NCBI GenBank assembly: GCA_902725215.1
Contig: CACUVI010000012.1
Span: 380,501-444,500 of the forward strand
Direction: 5' to 3'
DNA length: 64,000 nucleotides
Source of the DNA: Rhodospirillaceae bacterium LM-1
GTDB lineage: Bacteria; Pseudomonadota; Alphaproteobacteria; Rhodospirillales; WMHbin7
The stretch's first letter is position 1. Each line of letters opens with the position of its first letter. The translations under genes and the position numbers were made by a program. Of the stretch, positions 1 through 9,739 are shown in pieces. The notes under the pieces are model-generated. The model did not search any database, was not told the origin of the DNA, and worked only from the letters and a program-made list of their open reading frames with translations.

Positions 1-683
1 TGGTCTGCCAGATCGTGATCGCCATCGTGGCGGTCAGCTGGATCATGGCTCTGACGCGCGAGCCGCTGACCGACGCCCTGATGATCCCCTTCACCAAGAA
101 CTTCTCGATCGATTTGGGTTGGCTGTATATGCCCTTTGCCGTTTTCGTCATTGTGGGCGCCTCCAACTCCGTGAACCTGACCGACGGCCTTGACGGTCTG
201 GCCATCGTGCCGGTGATCATCGCCGCCAGCGTGTTCGCGCTGATCGCCTATCTGGTCGGCCACGCCGTCTTCGCCAATTACCTGCAAATCCAGAATATCC
301 CCGGTTCGGGCGAATTGTCGGTGTTCTGCGGCGCTCTGGTGGGCGCCGGCATCGGATTCCTGTGGTTCAACGCCCCGCCCGCCATGGTCTTCATGGGCGA
401 TACCGGATCGCTGGCCATGGGCGGCGCCTTGGGCGCGGTCGGCGTGGTGACGCATCACGAAATCGTCTTGGCGATCGTGGGCGGCCTGTTCGTGCTGGAA
501 ACCGTGTCGGTGATCGTGCAGGTCGCATCCTTCAAGCTGACCGGCAGACGCGTGTTTCGCATGGCGCCCCTGCATCATCATTTTGAAAAGAAGGGCTGGG
601 CCGAGCCGACCATCGTCATCCGATTCTGGATCATCGCTGGCGTTCTGGCCCTAATTGGCCTTTCGACCCTGAAGCTGAGGTAG
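1..683 (+). CDS. mraY: Phospho-N-acetylmuramoyl-pentapeptide transferase, 3' part (5' end outside window)
   Basis: Integral membrane enzyme that moves phospho-MurNAc-pentapeptide from UDP to undecaprenyl phosphate, making lipid I. The reading frame is open from base 3 with no stop, so the gene starts upstream; about 226 codons are present against a usual 360. Visible family motifs are the NLTDGLDGL block, [12 protein letters not shown], and the histidine cluster APLHHHFE followed by a last membrane helix ending in STLKLR. Hydrophobic helices alternate as in MraY. murD follows after 4 bases, in the normal dcw order. Identity is secure; only the N-terminus is missing. Confidence 0.96.
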   Translation, partial: VCQIVIAIVAVSWIMALTREPLTDALMIPFTKNFSIDLGWLYMPFAVFVIVGASNSVNLTDGLDGLAIVPVIIAASVFALIAYLVGHAVFANYLQIQNIPGSGELSVFCGALVGAGIGFLWFNAPPAMVFMGDTGSLAMGGALGAVGVVTHHEIVLAIVGGLFVLETVSVIVQVASFKLTGRRVFRMAPLHHHFEKKGWAEPTIVIRFWIIAGVLALIGLSTLKLR

Positions 684-687
684 ACCG

Positions 688-2079
688 ATGATCGATCTTC
701 CCTTTCTGAAAGGTCATGTGGCGGCGGTGATGGGGCTGGGACGTTCGGGTCTGTCGGCGGCCAAGGCGTTGTTGGCCTCGGGCGCTGAGGTCTGGGCCTG
801 GGACGACAAGGAAGAGACGCGCGAAAGTGCTAGGAAGGCGGGCATTCCCCTGGTCAATCTGGCTTCTTGCGATTGGAAGCGCCCCGAGATCGTGGTTTGG
901 AGTCCCGGCATCCCGCACACTTGGCCCAGGCCGCATCCGATCGCCGAACTGGCCAGGAAGGCGGGAAGGCCCATTTTGTGCGACATCGACTTGCTGCTGC
1001 GCGCCAGGAGCGAAGCGTCCTATGTCGCCATCACCGGCACCAACGGCAAATCGACCACGACCTCGCTGATCGGGCACATCTTCAAGAAGGCCGGGCGCAA
1101 GGTGGCGGTTGGCGGCAATCTGGGAACTCCGGCGCTTGATCTGGAACCTTTGAGCAGCCAGGGCACCTATGTGCTGGAATTGTCTTCCTACCAGTTGGAA
1201 TTGGTGCCGTCGGCGGGTTTCGGCGTCGCCGTACTGTTGAACATGACCCCCGACCATCTGGGTCGCCATGGCGGCATGGATGGCTATATCGCCGCCAAGC
1301 GGCGCATCTTCGACAATCAGGCGCCGCCCGCCACCGCCATCGTTGGCATCGACGACGAACATGGCAGGCGCATCTGTTCCGAACTGAAGGCGCTGGCCCG
1401 TTCCGTGGTGCCCATCTCGGCCGAAACTAAGGTGAAAGGCGGGGTGCATGCCGCGAATGGACTTTTGGTGGATGACCGCAAGGGGCAGAACGAAACCGTG
1501 ATCGATTTGAACAGCGTGCGAACGCTGCCCGGTCGCCATAACTGGCAGAACGCCGCCGCCGCCTATGCCGCCGCCACGGAATCGGGTTTGGATCAAGGCG
1601 CCGTGGTCGAAGCGATCCGCAGCTTTCCCGGATTGGCCCACCGTCAGGAATTCGTGGGCATCAATGATGGCGTGCGTTTCGTCAACGACAGCAAGGCCAC
1701 CAATGCCGACGCCGCCGAAAAGGCGTTGGTCTGCTATGACGCGATCTATTGGATATTGGGGGGCCAAGCCAAGGAAGGCGGCATCGATTCCCTATCCGAA
1801 CATTTTGGGCGCGTGCGCCACGCCTTCCTGATCGGCGAAGCCGCCCTTTCCTTTGCGCATTCATTGGAGGGTCTGGCCGATTACACGCATTGCGGCGATC
1901 TGGCAACGGCAACACAGGCCGCTTATGAAATGGCAAGGCAAGAAGGCATCGAAGGGGCGGTCGTTCTTTTGTCGCCCGCCTGCGCCAGTTGGGACCAGTT
2001 CAAAAGTTTCGAAGATCGCGGCGATCAATTCCGCGCGCTGGTGAATGCGCTTCCCGAAAATCTTGGGGGCGTCGCATGA
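688..2079 (+). CDS. murD: UDP-N-acetylmuramoylalanine--D-glutamate ligase
   Basis: Cytoplasmic Mur ligase that adds D-Glu to UDP-MurNAc-L-Ala using ATP. The 463-residue length is normal. An N-terminal Rossmann-like domain contains GLGRSGLSAA (about 16-25), the ATP loop is GTNGKST (117-123), and the central-domain sequence NMTPDHLGRHG and the C-terminal-domain sequence FVNDSKATNADA are typical of MurD. The stop overlaps the ftsW ATG (ATGA), suggesting translational coupling. Confidence 0.97.
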   Translation: MIDLPFLKGHVAAVMGLGRSGLSAAKALLASGAEVWAWDDKEETRESARKAGIPLVNLASCDWKRPEIVVWSPGIPHTWPRPHPIAELARKAGRPILCDIDLLLRARSEASYVAITGTNGKSTTTSLIGHIFKKAGRKVAVGGNLGTPALDLEPLSSQGTYVLELSSYQLELVPSAGFGVAVLLNMTPDHLGRHGGMDGYIAAKRRIFDNQAPPATAIVGIDDEHGRRICSELKALARSVVPISAETKVKGGVHAANGLLVDDRKGQNETVIDLNSVRTLPGRHNWQNAAAAYAAATESGLDQGAVVEAIRSFPGLAHRQEFVGINDGVRFVNDSKATNADAAEKALVCYDAIYWILGGQAKEGGIDSLSEHFGRVRHAFLIGEAALSFAHSLEGLADYTHCGDLATATQAAYEMARQEGIEGAVVLLSPACASWDQFKSFEDRGDQFRALVNALPENLGGVA

Positions 2080-3200
2080 GCTTCGGCGGGCGCACCGACA
2101 AAAGCATCGTAGGCCGCTGGTGGTGGACGGTCGATCGCTGGACCTTGGCCGCCCTGTTCGTGCTGATCGGCACCGGACTGTTTCTGACCATGGCCGCCAG
2201 CCCCTCGGTCGCCGTGCGCATTCATGTTGACAGCTTCCACTTCGTGCGCCGCCAGTTCATCTTCCTGCTGCCCGCCATTGTGGTGATCCTGGGCGTCTCG
2301 ATGCTGGACGTCAAAACCGTGCGCAGGTTGGCCGTGATCGGTTTCTTCGGCTCGCTGCTTTTAATGGGACTGGCCCTTCTGGTCGGGCATGAAGTCAAGG
2401 GCGCCACGCGCTGGATCAATCTGGGCGGGCTTTCCATTCAGCCGTCCGAATTCATGAAGCCCGCCTTTGCGGTCACCATCGCATGGCTGTTCGCGGCGCA
2501 GAAGACGTCGCCCGAAATGCCCGGCAATTGGATCGCCATCGGCCTGTTCGGCCTGACGGCCGGATTGCTGCTGCTGCAACCCGATGTCGGCATGACGTTG
2601 GTGATTTGCGTCGTCTTCTTTGCCGAATTCTTTTTGGCTGGGCTTCCGATGATCTGGGTGGCCCTGTTCGGCCTGCTGGGGTGCGGCGGGGCGGTGGGGG
2701 CGTATTTTCTGTTTCCGCATGTGCAAAGCCGGGTCGCCCGCTTCCTTGATCCGCAATCGGGCGACAGCTATCAGGTGACGACGGCGCTGCAGGCCTTTGG
2801 CAATGGCGGTCTTCTAGGACGCGGACCCGGCGAGGGCAGCATCAAGGAAGTGCTGCCGGATGCGCATACCGACTTCATTCTGGCCGTGGCGGGCGAGGAG
2901 TTCGGCCTGTTCCTGTGCCTGTTCGTGGTGGTGATGTTCGCCTTCATCGTGCTGCGCGGCTTTGCCCGCATGTACCGTGAAGACAGCCTGTTCGTGCTGT
3001 TGGCGGTTTCCGGGCTTCTGGTGCAGTTCGGTCTTCAGGCGGTCATCAATATGGCGTCAACCCTGCACTTGATGCCGACCAAGGGCATGACCTTGCCCTT
3101 CATCTCCTATGGCGGCTCGTCGATGCTGGCTCTGGCCTTCGGCATGGGGATGATGTTGGCGCTTTCGCGCAAACGCTTCGGCGGTGGAGCTTGGTCATGA
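2076..3200 (+). CDS. ftsW: Peptidoglycan glycosyltransferase FtsW (SEDS family)
   Basis: Division-specific SEDS polymerase that makes septal glycan strands from lipid II with its cognate class b PBP. The 374-residue protein has about ten hydrophobic helices and family motifs: GATRWINLGGLSIQPSEFMK near the middle, a long loop with GRGPGEGS and DFILAVAGEEFG, and the C-terminal LPFISYGGSS. The frame is open further upstream, but the ATG overlapping the murD stop gives a normal FtsW N-terminus, so I chose it. The 3' end overlaps the murG start. Confidence 0.96.
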   Translation: MSFGGRTDKSIVGRWWWTVDRWTLAALFVLIGTGLFLTMAASPSVAVRIHVDSFHFVRRQFIFLLPAIVVILGVSMLDVKTVRRLAVIGFFGSLLLMGLALLVGHEVKGATRWINLGGLSIQPSEFMKPAFAVTIAWLFAAQKTSPEMPGNWIAIGLFGLTAGLLLLQPDVGMTLVICVVFFAEFFLAGLPMIWVALFGLLGCGGAVGAYFLFPHVQSRVARFLDPQSGDSYQVTTALQAFGNGGLLGRGPGEGSIKEVLPDAHTDFILAVAGEEFGLFLCLFVVVMFAFIVLRGFARMYREDSLFVLLAVSGLLVQFGLQAVINMASTLHLMPTKGMTLPFISYGGSSMLALAFGMGMMLALSRKRFGGGAWS

Positions 3201-4315
3201 GAGCCGCCGCCTCGCCTCTGATCATGTTGACCGCTGGAGGCACCGGCGGACATGTCTTTCCGGCAGAAGCCCTGGCCGAGGAGTTGATGCGGCGCGGCTA
3301 TCGTTTGGCCCTGGTGACCGACCGGCGCGGTCAGGCCTATGGCGGGGTTCTGGGTCGCGTGGAAACCTTTCGCATCCGGGCAGGCGGCATTGCCGGGCGC
3401 GGCCTGACATCCAAGATCAAAGCCGTCATAGATTTGGGTCTGGGAACGATCCAGGCGTTAGGCCTCATTCGACGCATGAATCCTGCCGTGGTGGTGGGGT
3501 TCGGCGGCTACGCTTCATTGCCCGCCATGCTGGCGGCGCTGCTGTTGGGCGCGCCCGCCATGCTGCATGAACAAAACGCCGTGCTTGGCAGGGCCAATCG
3601 GGTTTTGGCATCCAGGGTTCGGCGCGTCGCGACCTCGTTTCGCCATGTGAAGTTCATCGAATCAACGGACAAGCACGTTGTTCGCACCGGCATGCCGGTG
3701 CGTCCCGCCATCTTGAATGAAAGCGAAAAGCCATATCCCGCCATGGACGACAAAGGGCGGATATCGATTCTCGTCATGGGGGGGAGCCAGGGCGCCAAGG
3801 CGCTTTCGGAAATGGTTCCCGATGCGCTTGCCCGTTTGCCCGAAACGCTTCGCGCTCGCTTGAAGGTCAGCCAGCAGAGCAGGCCGGAATCCCTGGCTCT
3901 TTCCCGCGCCTCTTATATGCGCGCCGGAATCGATGCCGAATGCGAAAGTTTCTTTGCCGACATCCCGGCCCGTTTGGCCGCCTCGCATTTGGTAATTTCA
4001 AGGGCGGGCGCATCCAGCGTAGCCGAAATCGCCTGCATTGGCCGTCCCGCCTTGCTGATCCCTTATCGATACGCCATCGACGACCACCAGACCGCGAATG
4101 CCCAAGAGTTGGACGAAGCGGGCGGCGGGTGGCTGATGCGCGAGGATACGTTGTCGGCCGAGGCGCTGGCCGGGCGTTTGTCTCAACTTTTGTCAAACCC
4201 GTCCACGCTGGTTCGCTCGGCGGCGTGCGCCAAGGCGGTCGGTCAGCCCGACGCGGCGCAAAAACTGGCGGACCTAGTTCTCGAGCTTATTCCCCAACAT
4301 CTGGAGGTTAACTGA
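3197..4315 (+). CDS. murG: UDP-GlcNAc--lipid I N-acetylglucosaminyltransferase MurG
   Basis: Peripheral inner-membrane GT28 enzyme that converts lipid I to lipid II. It has 372 residues from the ATG that overlaps the ftsW stop (a TTG two codons upstream is also in frame). Motifs: [12 protein letters not shown] near the N-terminus, [24 protein letters not shown], the nucleotide-binding [11 protein letters not shown] and the C-terminal [11 protein letters not shown] with [13 protein letters not shown]. The stop TGA shares its last base with the murC ATG. Confidence 0.97.
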   Translation: MRAAASPLIMLTAGGTGGHVFPAEALAEELMRRGYRLALVTDRRGQAYGGVLGRVETFRIRAGGIAGRGLTSKIKAVIDLGLGTIQALGLIRRMNPAVVVGFGGYASLPAMLAALLLGAPAMLHEQNAVLGRANRVLASRVRRVATSFRHVKFIESTDKHVVRTGMPVRPAILNESEKPYPAMDDKGRISILVMGGSQGAKALSEMVPDALARLPETLRARLKVSQQSRPESLALSRASYMRAGIDAECESFFADIPARLAASHLVISRAGASSVAEIACIGRPALLIPYRYAIDDHQTANAQELDEAGGGWLMREDTLSAEALAGRLSQLLSNPSTLVRSAACAKAVGQPDAAQKLADLVLELIPQHLEVN

Positions 4316-5739
4316 TGCGCACGCTGCCCCTTTCCATAGGCACGCTGCATTTTGTGGGCATCGGCGGCATCGGCATGAGCGGCATCGCCGAGATTCTGCA
4401 CAATCTCGGCTATACGGTTCAGGGCAGCGACGTGGCGGAAAACGCCAATGTGCGCCGCCTAAGCGAATTGGGGGTCAAGGTCTATATCGGTCATGACGCG
4501 CTGCATCTGGGCGATGCGCATGTGGTGGTGATCTCGTCGGCGGTCAAGGCGGACAATCCCGAAGTGGTGGCCGCCAGGGCGCGGCTGATCCCCGTGGTCA
4601 AGCGCGCCGAGATGCTGGGCGAGCTGATGCGGCTCAAATGGGCCATCGCGGTGGCGGGCACGCATGGCAAGACGACCACCACTTCGATGGTGGCCGCCAT
4701 GTTGGATGCGGCCGGCTACGATCCGACGGTCATCAATGGCGGCATCATCAATGCCTATGGCACCAATGCCAGACTGGGCGGCGGCGAATGGATGGTCGTT
4801 GAGGCCGATGAGTCGGACGGCACCTTCTTGAAATTGCCCGCCACCATCGCGGTGGTGACCAACATCGATCCCGAGCATCTCGATCATTGGGGAAATTTCG
4901 AGCGCCTTAAAGAAGGGTTCGCGCATTTTGTTGAAAGCATTCCCTTCTACGGCTTTGCGACCCTGTGCATCGATCATGCCGAAGTGCAGGCAATGATCCC
5001 CAGGGTTTCCGACCGGCGCATCATCACCTACGGCTTCACGCCGCAGGCCGATGTGCGGGCGATCAATCTGCGTCTGGGAACGTCGGGGGCCAAGTTCGAT
5101 GTGCTGATCGCCGACCGCCAGAGCGGTTCGTCGCGTCTGATCGCCGATGTGCGCCTGCCGATGTTCGGCGAACATAACGTGCAAAATTCGCTGGCCGCCA
5201 TCTCGATCGCCGCTGAAATGGGATTCGAAGACGAGGTGGTCAAGAAGGCGTTGGCCGGTTTCTCGGGCGTCAAGCGCCGCTTTACCCGCACCGGCGAGGC
5301 GTTGGGGATTACCGTCATCGATGATTACGGCCATCATCCGGTGGAAATCGCCGCCGTGCTGAAGGCGGCGCGTTCGGCCACTTCCGGCAGCGTGATCGCC
5401 GTCGTGCAGCCGCATCGCTATTCCAGGCTTAGCAATCTGTTCGAGGAATTCTGCACCTGCTTCAACGACGCCGACTGCGTGATCGTGGCCGATGTGTACG
5501 CGGCGGGCGAAAGTCCCATCGAAGGCATGGGCAAGGACGCCCTGGTGGCGGGTTTGCTGTCGCATGGGCATCGCAAGGTGGTGGCTCTTCCCAACCAGAA
5601 GGAACTGGCGGGACTAGTGCAAAGCATGGCTAGGCCGGGCGACATGGTGGTGTGCCTGGGGGCGGGCAGCATTTCCGCCTGGGCCAACGCATTGCCGGGC
5701 GAATTGGAAAGCCTGGGCGAAAAGAAGGGGGGAGTCTGA
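4315..5739 (+). CDS. murC: UDP-N-acetylmuramate--L-alanine ligase
   Basis: First Mur ligase, adding L-Ala to UDP-MurNAc. The 474-residue length is typical. The N-terminus carries the dinucleotide-like [15 protein letters not shown], the ATP loop is GTHGKT (115-120), and [19 protein letters not shown] and DDYGHHPVE follow in the order expected for MurC. It overlaps murG by one base and shares an overlapping stop/start with murB. Confidence 0.97.
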   Translation: MRTLPLSIGTLHFVGIGGIGMSGIAEILHNLGYTVQGSDVAENANVRRLSELGVKVYIGHDALHLGDAHVVVISSAVKADNPEVVAARARLIPVVKRAEMLGELMRLKWAIAVAGTHGKTTTTSMVAAMLDAAGYDPTVINGGIINAYGTNARLGGGEWMVVEADESDGTFLKLPATIAVVTNIDPEHLDHWGNFERLKEGFAHFVESIPFYGFATLCIDHAEVQAMIPRVSDRRIITYGFTPQADVRAINLRLGTSGAKFDVLIADRQSGSSRLIADVRLPMFGEHNVQNSLAAISIAAEMGFEDEVVKKALAGFSGVKRRFTRTGEALGITVIDDYGHHPVEIAAVLKAARSATSGSVIAVVQPHRYSRLSNLFEEFCTCFNDADCVIVADVYAAGESPIEGMGKDALVAGLLSHGHRKVVALPNQKELAGLVQSMARPGDMVVCLGAGSISAWANALPGELESLGEKKGGV

Positions 5740-6662
5740 TGGCTGCAGCCGCACGCAAGCAAGACAGGTTGATTGATCGATTGCCGCCCACGCGGGGCCG
5801 TCTGGAAGCCGATGCGCCGCTGGGCGCGCAAACTTGGTTCGGAACCGGCGGTTTAGCAGAGGTCTTGTTCAAGCCCGACGACCGCGACGATCTGGCGGCC
5901 TTTCTGATGGGCGTTCCCGACGACGTTCCCGTCACGGTGATCGGCATTGGCTCCAACGTGCTGGTTCGCGACGGCGGCATCGAAGGCGTTGTCATCCGCT
6001 TGGGAAAAACTTTCGGCAATGCCGCCACCATCGGACTTGAAGTGCATTGCGGCGCGGCGGCGCTGGACGCCAATGTGGCCCGTGCGGCCCAACAGGCGGG
6101 CATCGCCGGGCTTGAATTCCTGGTGGGCATTCCAGGCTCGATCGGCGGCGCCATCGTCATGAATGCCGGCGCTTACGGCTCCGAGATCAAGGATGTCTTC
6201 GTCTCGGCCGAGGCGGTGGATATGAAGGGCGCCATCCACGTCGTCGATGGCAACACGCTGGCTTTTGGCTATCGCCGCTCGTCGGCGCCCAAGAATTGGA
6301 TTTTTACGGGCGCGGTGTTGCGCGGCACGCCCGGAAATCCCGATCTGATCGAGGCGCGCATGAATGAAATCCGCTCTACGCGCGACGAGGCGCAGCCGCT
6401 TAAAACCCGCACCGGCGGCTCCACTTTCAAGAATCCGCCAGGCATGAAGGCCTGGGAGCTGATCGATAAGGCGGGCTGCCGCGGCTTGAAGCAGGGCGGG
6501 GCCATGGTGTCGGTCAAGCACTGCAATTTCCTGATCAATATTGGCAATGCCACGGCGGCGGATATCGAAGATCTGGGAGAAGAGGTGCGCAGGCGCGTCA
6601 AGGATGTCAGCGGCATCGAGCTTGAGTGGGAAATTCGCCGCCTGGGCAGGAGGGCGTCATGA
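5739..6662 (+). CDS. murB: UDP-N-acetylenolpyruvoylglucosamine reductase
   Basis: FAD-dependent reductase that completes UDP-MurNAc synthesis. The frame extends upstream, but the ATG overlapping the murC stop gives a 307-residue protein starting [10 protein letters not shown], normal for type I/II MurB. Seen: LGAQTWFGTGG, IGIGSNVLVRDGGI for FAD binding, GIPGSIGGAIVMNAGAYG, and the catalytic region TGGSTFKNPPG with an adjacent C-terminal block ending in LEWEIRRLG. Translationally coupled to ddl. Confidence 0.96.
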   Translation: MAAAARKQDRLIDRLPPTRGRLEADAPLGAQTWFGTGGLAEVLFKPDDRDDLAAFLMGVPDDVPVTVIGIGSNVLVRDGGIEGVVIRLGKTFGNAATIGLEVHCGAAALDANVARAAQQAGIAGLEFLVGIPGSIGGAIVMNAGAYGSEIKDVFVSAEAVDMKGAIHVVDGNTLAFGYRRSSAPKNWIFTGAVLRGTPGNPDLIEARMNEIRSTRDEAQPLKTRTGGSTFKNPPGMKAWELIDKAGCRGLKQGGAMVSVKHCNFLINIGNATAADIEDLGEEVRRRVKDVSGIELEWEIRRLGRRAS

Positions 6663-7570
6663 GCCAGCGCATTGCCGTTCTGATGGGTGGATGGTCGGCC
6701 GAGCGCGAAGTGTCGCTCAATTCCGGCGCTTCGGTGGTCAAAGCGCTCATGAGCCTTGGCTATCAGGTAACCGCCATTGATGTTCAGCGCGATATCGCGC
6801 AGTTGCTGACGCGCCTTTTTCCCAGGCCGGATGCGGTGTTCAACGCCCTGCATGGCCGTTTCGGAGAAGACGGCTGCATCCAGGGCATCTTGAACATCCT
6901 GGACGTTCCCTACACCCATTCCGGTCTACTTGCTTCGGCGCTGGCCATGGACAAGCCGTCGGCCAAGAAGGTTTTCGCGCAAGCCGGAATTCCGGTGGCC
7001 GAGGATGTGATGGCGACCCGCGAAATGCTGATCAAGGGCGATCCAATTCCCAGGCCTTATGTCATCAAACCTTCGAACGAGGGATCGAGCGTGGGGGTGC
7101 GCATCGTGCAGCCTGGCGACAATGTGCATCTGTTTGAAGAGACAAGCTGGCCTTATGGCGGCTCGGTGATGGTCGAACGCTATGTGCCGGGGCGCGAGTT
7201 GACGGTGGCGGTGATGGGCGAGCGCGCCCTTGGCTGTTTGGAGATCCGCCCCAAACAGGGTTTCTACGACTACACCAACAAATATACCGACGGCAAGGCC
7301 GACCATATCGTGCCTGCTCCGGTATCCAAGGCGATCTATGACGAAGTTTGCCGATTGGCCGTTCTGGCCCATCAGGCTTTGGGATGCAGGGGCGTGTCGC
7401 GTTCGGATTTCCGCTATGACGAAGCCAAGGGCGAACTGATCATTCTGGAAACCAACACCCAGCCCGGCATGACCAATCTGTCTTTGGTGCCGGAAATCGC
7501 TCAGGCCGCCGGAATCTCCTTTGCCGAATTGGTCGATTGGATGGTCAAGGAGGCGACATGCGACGCGTGA
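6659..7570 (+). CDS. ddl: D-alanine--D-alanine ligase
   Basis: ATP-grasp ligase making D-Ala-D-Ala for the pentapeptide stem. It has 303 residues starting at the ATG that overlaps the murB stop. Motifs: MGGWSAEREVSLNSG at the N-terminus, ALHGRFGEDG, the ATP-grasp region YVIKPSNEGSSVGV, and the metal-binding C-terminal LETNTQPGMTNLS. The last codons overlap the ftsQ start. Confidence 0.97.
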   Translation: MSQRIAVLMGGWSAEREVSLNSGASVVKALMSLGYQVTAIDVQRDIAQLLTRLFPRPDAVFNALHGRFGEDGCIQGILNILDVPYTHSGLLASALAMDKPSAKKVFAQAGIPVAEDVMATREMLIKGDPIPRPYVIKPSNEGSSVGVRIVQPGDNVHLFEETSWPYGGSVMVERYVPGRELTVAVMGERALGCLEIRPKQGFYDYTNKYTDGKADHIVPAPVSKAIYDEVCRLAVLAHQALGCRGVSRSDFRYDEAKGELIILETNTQPGMTNLSLVPEIAQAAGISFAELVDWMVKEATCDA

Positions 7571-8427
7571 AGAAGCAAGAGGCCCAGAATGCGCGCCGTC
7601 AGCCGCCAAAGCGTCGGTGGCTAAAGCCGGTCCTGCTGGTTTCCCTGATCCTGGCCGGTGGCGGATCGGCGGCTTCAGGTCTGTGGTGGCTGGATCAGGA
7701 AGGCTATTTTCGCCGCGCCAACGATATGGTGTTGAAGGGGCTGAGCAATACCGCATCCGGGCTTGGCCTCGTGGTGGCCGACATCACGGTCGAAGGCCGC
7801 AAGCGCCAGGAACCCGAAGCCATTCTGGCCGCCCTTGGCCTGAAGCGGGGCGATCCCATTCTAACCGCCGACCTGCCCTTGGTGCGGGCGCGCCTTGAAA
7901 ATCTGGCCTGGGTCAGACAGGCCGCGGTCGAGCGGCGCTTGCCGGGACATGTGCATATCCGCTTGGTCGAGCGCGAACCGATGGCGCAATGGCAAAGAAA
8001 CGGCCGCTTCGTGCTGGTCGATCGCGACGGCTCTGAAATCGGCCCCGATGTGGCCGGTGAATTCGCGCATCTGCCGGTGATCGTCGGACCCGATGCGCCC
8101 CAGCACGCCAGCGCCTTGTTTGCTGCTCTGTCGGCGGAACCCGATTTGGCCGGACGCGTGAAGGCGGCGGTGCGCGTCGGCAATCGTCGCTGGAACGTGA
8201 AGCTCGACGACATCGCCGCTGGCATCGACGTGCGCTTGCCGGAAGCCCAGACCGCCGCCGCTTGGTCGCGCTTGGCTCGCCTTGAGCGCGATTACCAGTT
8301 GCTTGAGCGGAACTTGCTGATGATTGACCTGCGCCTGCCCGACCGGCTGGTGGTGGGAACGCTAGGCGACCCCGAAGGGCGCGCCGAAACCGGAAAGAAG
8401 ACAAAATCGCACGATAAGGATGCCTGA
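7558..8427 (+). CDS. ftsQ: Cell division protein FtsQ
   Basis: Bitopic divisome protein linking the cytoplasmic ring to septal synthesis. 289 residues: a basic cytoplasmic tail (KKQEAQNARRQPPKRRW), one membrane helix at about 22-42, then a POTRA-type domain (DITVEGRKRQ..ILAALGLKRGDPIL) and a beta domain with VRQAAVERRLPGHVHIRLVER. The start is set by AAGGAGG four bases upstream of ATG 7558; a TTG at 7537 is also in frame but has no such site. Overlaps ddl by 13 bases. Confidence 0.94.
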   Translation: MRRVKKQEAQNARRQPPKRRWLKPVLLVSLILAGGGSAASGLWWLDQEGYFRRANDMVLKGLSNTASGLGLVVADITVEGRKRQEPEAILAALGLKRGDPILTADLPLVRARLENLAWVRQAAVERRLPGHVHIRLVEREPMAQWQRNGRFVLVDRDGSEIGPDVAGEFAHLPVIVGPDAPQHASALFAALSAEPDLAGRVKAAVRVGNRRWNVKLDDIAAGIDVRLPEAQTAAAWSRLARLERDYQLLERNLLMIDLRLPDRLVVGTLGDPEGRAETGKKTKSHDKDA

Positions 8428-8431
8428 ACGC

Positions 8432-9685
8432 ATGGCCAAGCCTCGTCCAAGAAATGGATTGATTGCCGCTCTTGATGTGGGGACCACCAAGGTCTGCTGC
8501 TTCATCGCGCGCGTTCAAGACGACGGAGCCATCAAGATCGTCGGCATCGGCCATCAGGTCTCGCGCGGCATGCGGGCCGGTCTGGTCGTCGATATGGAAG
8601 CCGCGGAAACGCAGGTGCGCCAAGCCGTCGAAGCGGCCGAGGACATGGCGGGCGAGCGCGTGGGCCAGGTGGTCATCGGCTTTACGGGCGGCCAGCCCCA
8701 GTCGCGACATGTCGATATCGACGTGGCGGTGGCGGGCCATGAAGTGAACGATTCCGATATTCGCCGCATGTTGGACCATGCGCGCCAACAGCCAGCGGAA
8801 AGCTCGGATCGCGAAGTGATCCATTGCATCGCGCTGGGCTATCGTTTGGATGGCAGCGAAGGCATTCGCGATCCCCGGGGGATGTTTGGAGAAAAACTTG
8901 GCGTGGGCGTGCATCTGGTCACGGCGGCGTCCGGGGCGCTTAAGAATTTATCGACCGTGGTCGTTCGCGGCCATCTGGATATCGAGGCCCTGGTTGTCGC
9001 CCCTTATGCCGCCGGTCTGGCGTCGTTGGTCGATGACGAGAAGGATTTGGGCGCCACCGTGATCGACATGGGGGGCGGCACCACGACCATCGCCGTCTTC
9101 TTGAATGGCGAAGTGATCCATATCGATTCGCTGCCGGTGGGCGGCGGCCATGTCACCAACGACATCGCCAGGGGGCTTTCAACCCCGTTGTCGCAGGCCG
9201 AACGCCTGAAAACGCTTTATGGAAGCTGCATGCCTTCGGCATCGGACGATCGCGAAATGCTGCGCGTTCCGCTGGTCGGCGAGGAAGAAGATCAGGCCCC
9301 GGCCCAGATGCCGCGTTCGATGCTGGTGCAAATCGTCAGGCCCAGGATCGAGGAAACTTTCGAACTGGTGCGCAGCCATCTTGAAGCCTCGGGCATGGAT
9401 CGCATCGCGGGCAGGCGCGTCGTTCTGCTGGGCGGAGCCAGTCAATTGTCGGGCGTTCGCGATCTGGCGGGCCAGGTGTTGGACAAGCAGGTGCGCATGG
9501 GCCGCCCGCAAGGTTTCGCCGGTCTGGCCGAAGCCACCGGGGGACCCGCCTTTGCCGTTGCCGCCGGGTTGCTGCGCTATGGGGCCAGCAGTCTTGCCGC
9601 GACGCCTGAGAAGAGTTCCAAACAAAATGTGGCGTCCGCAGGCAAATTCGGACGCTTTGGGCAGTGGTTGAGGGATAATTTTTAA
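8432..9685 (+). CDS. ftsA: Cell division protein FtsA
   Basis: Actin-like ATPase that tethers FtsZ to the membrane. 417 residues from ATG 8432; an in-frame ATG at 8420 overlaps ftsQ but sits directly on the AAGGA ribosome site, so 8432 is preferred. Actin-fold motifs: AALDVGTTKVC at the N-terminus, VIDMGGGTTTIAVF in the middle and VVLLGGASQLSGV towards the end. The C-terminus, FGRFGQWLRDNF, is the expected amphipathic membrane-targeting helix. Confidence 0.96.
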   Translation: MAKPRPRNGLIAALDVGTTKVCCFIARVQDDGAIKIVGIGHQVSRGMRAGLVVDMEAAETQVRQAVEAAEDMAGERVGQVVIGFTGGQPQSRHVDIDVAVAGHEVNDSDIRRMLDHARQQPAESSDREVIHCIALGYRLDGSEGIRDPRGMFGEKLGVGVHLVTAASGALKNLSTVVVRGHLDIEALVVAPYAAGLASLVDDEKDLGATVIDMGGGTTTIAVFLNGEVIHIDSLPVGGGHVTNDIARGLSTPLSQAERLKTLYGSCMPSASDDREMLRVPLVGEEEDQAPAQMPRSMLVQIVRPRIEETFELVRSHLEASGMDRIAGRRVVLLGGASQLSGVRDLAGQVLDKQVRMGRPQGFAGLAEATGGPAFAVAAGLLRYGASSLAATPEKSSKQNVASAGKFGRFGQWLRDNF

Positions 9686-9739
9686 CTTTTAGCTTTTAAG
9701 CTGTGCCGGTTGATCCGGCGCTTAGCAGGAGGTGGACTT

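Noticed and set aside
631-1767. Long minus-strand open frame (378 codons) antisense to murD
   Set aside because: It lies wholly over murD, has shadow composition (His/Gly/Gln-rich) and no motifs; typical of high-GC antisense frames.
4459-5571. 370-codon minus-strand frame antisense to murC
   Set aside because: Mirror of murC codon structure; no domain motif or ribosome site.
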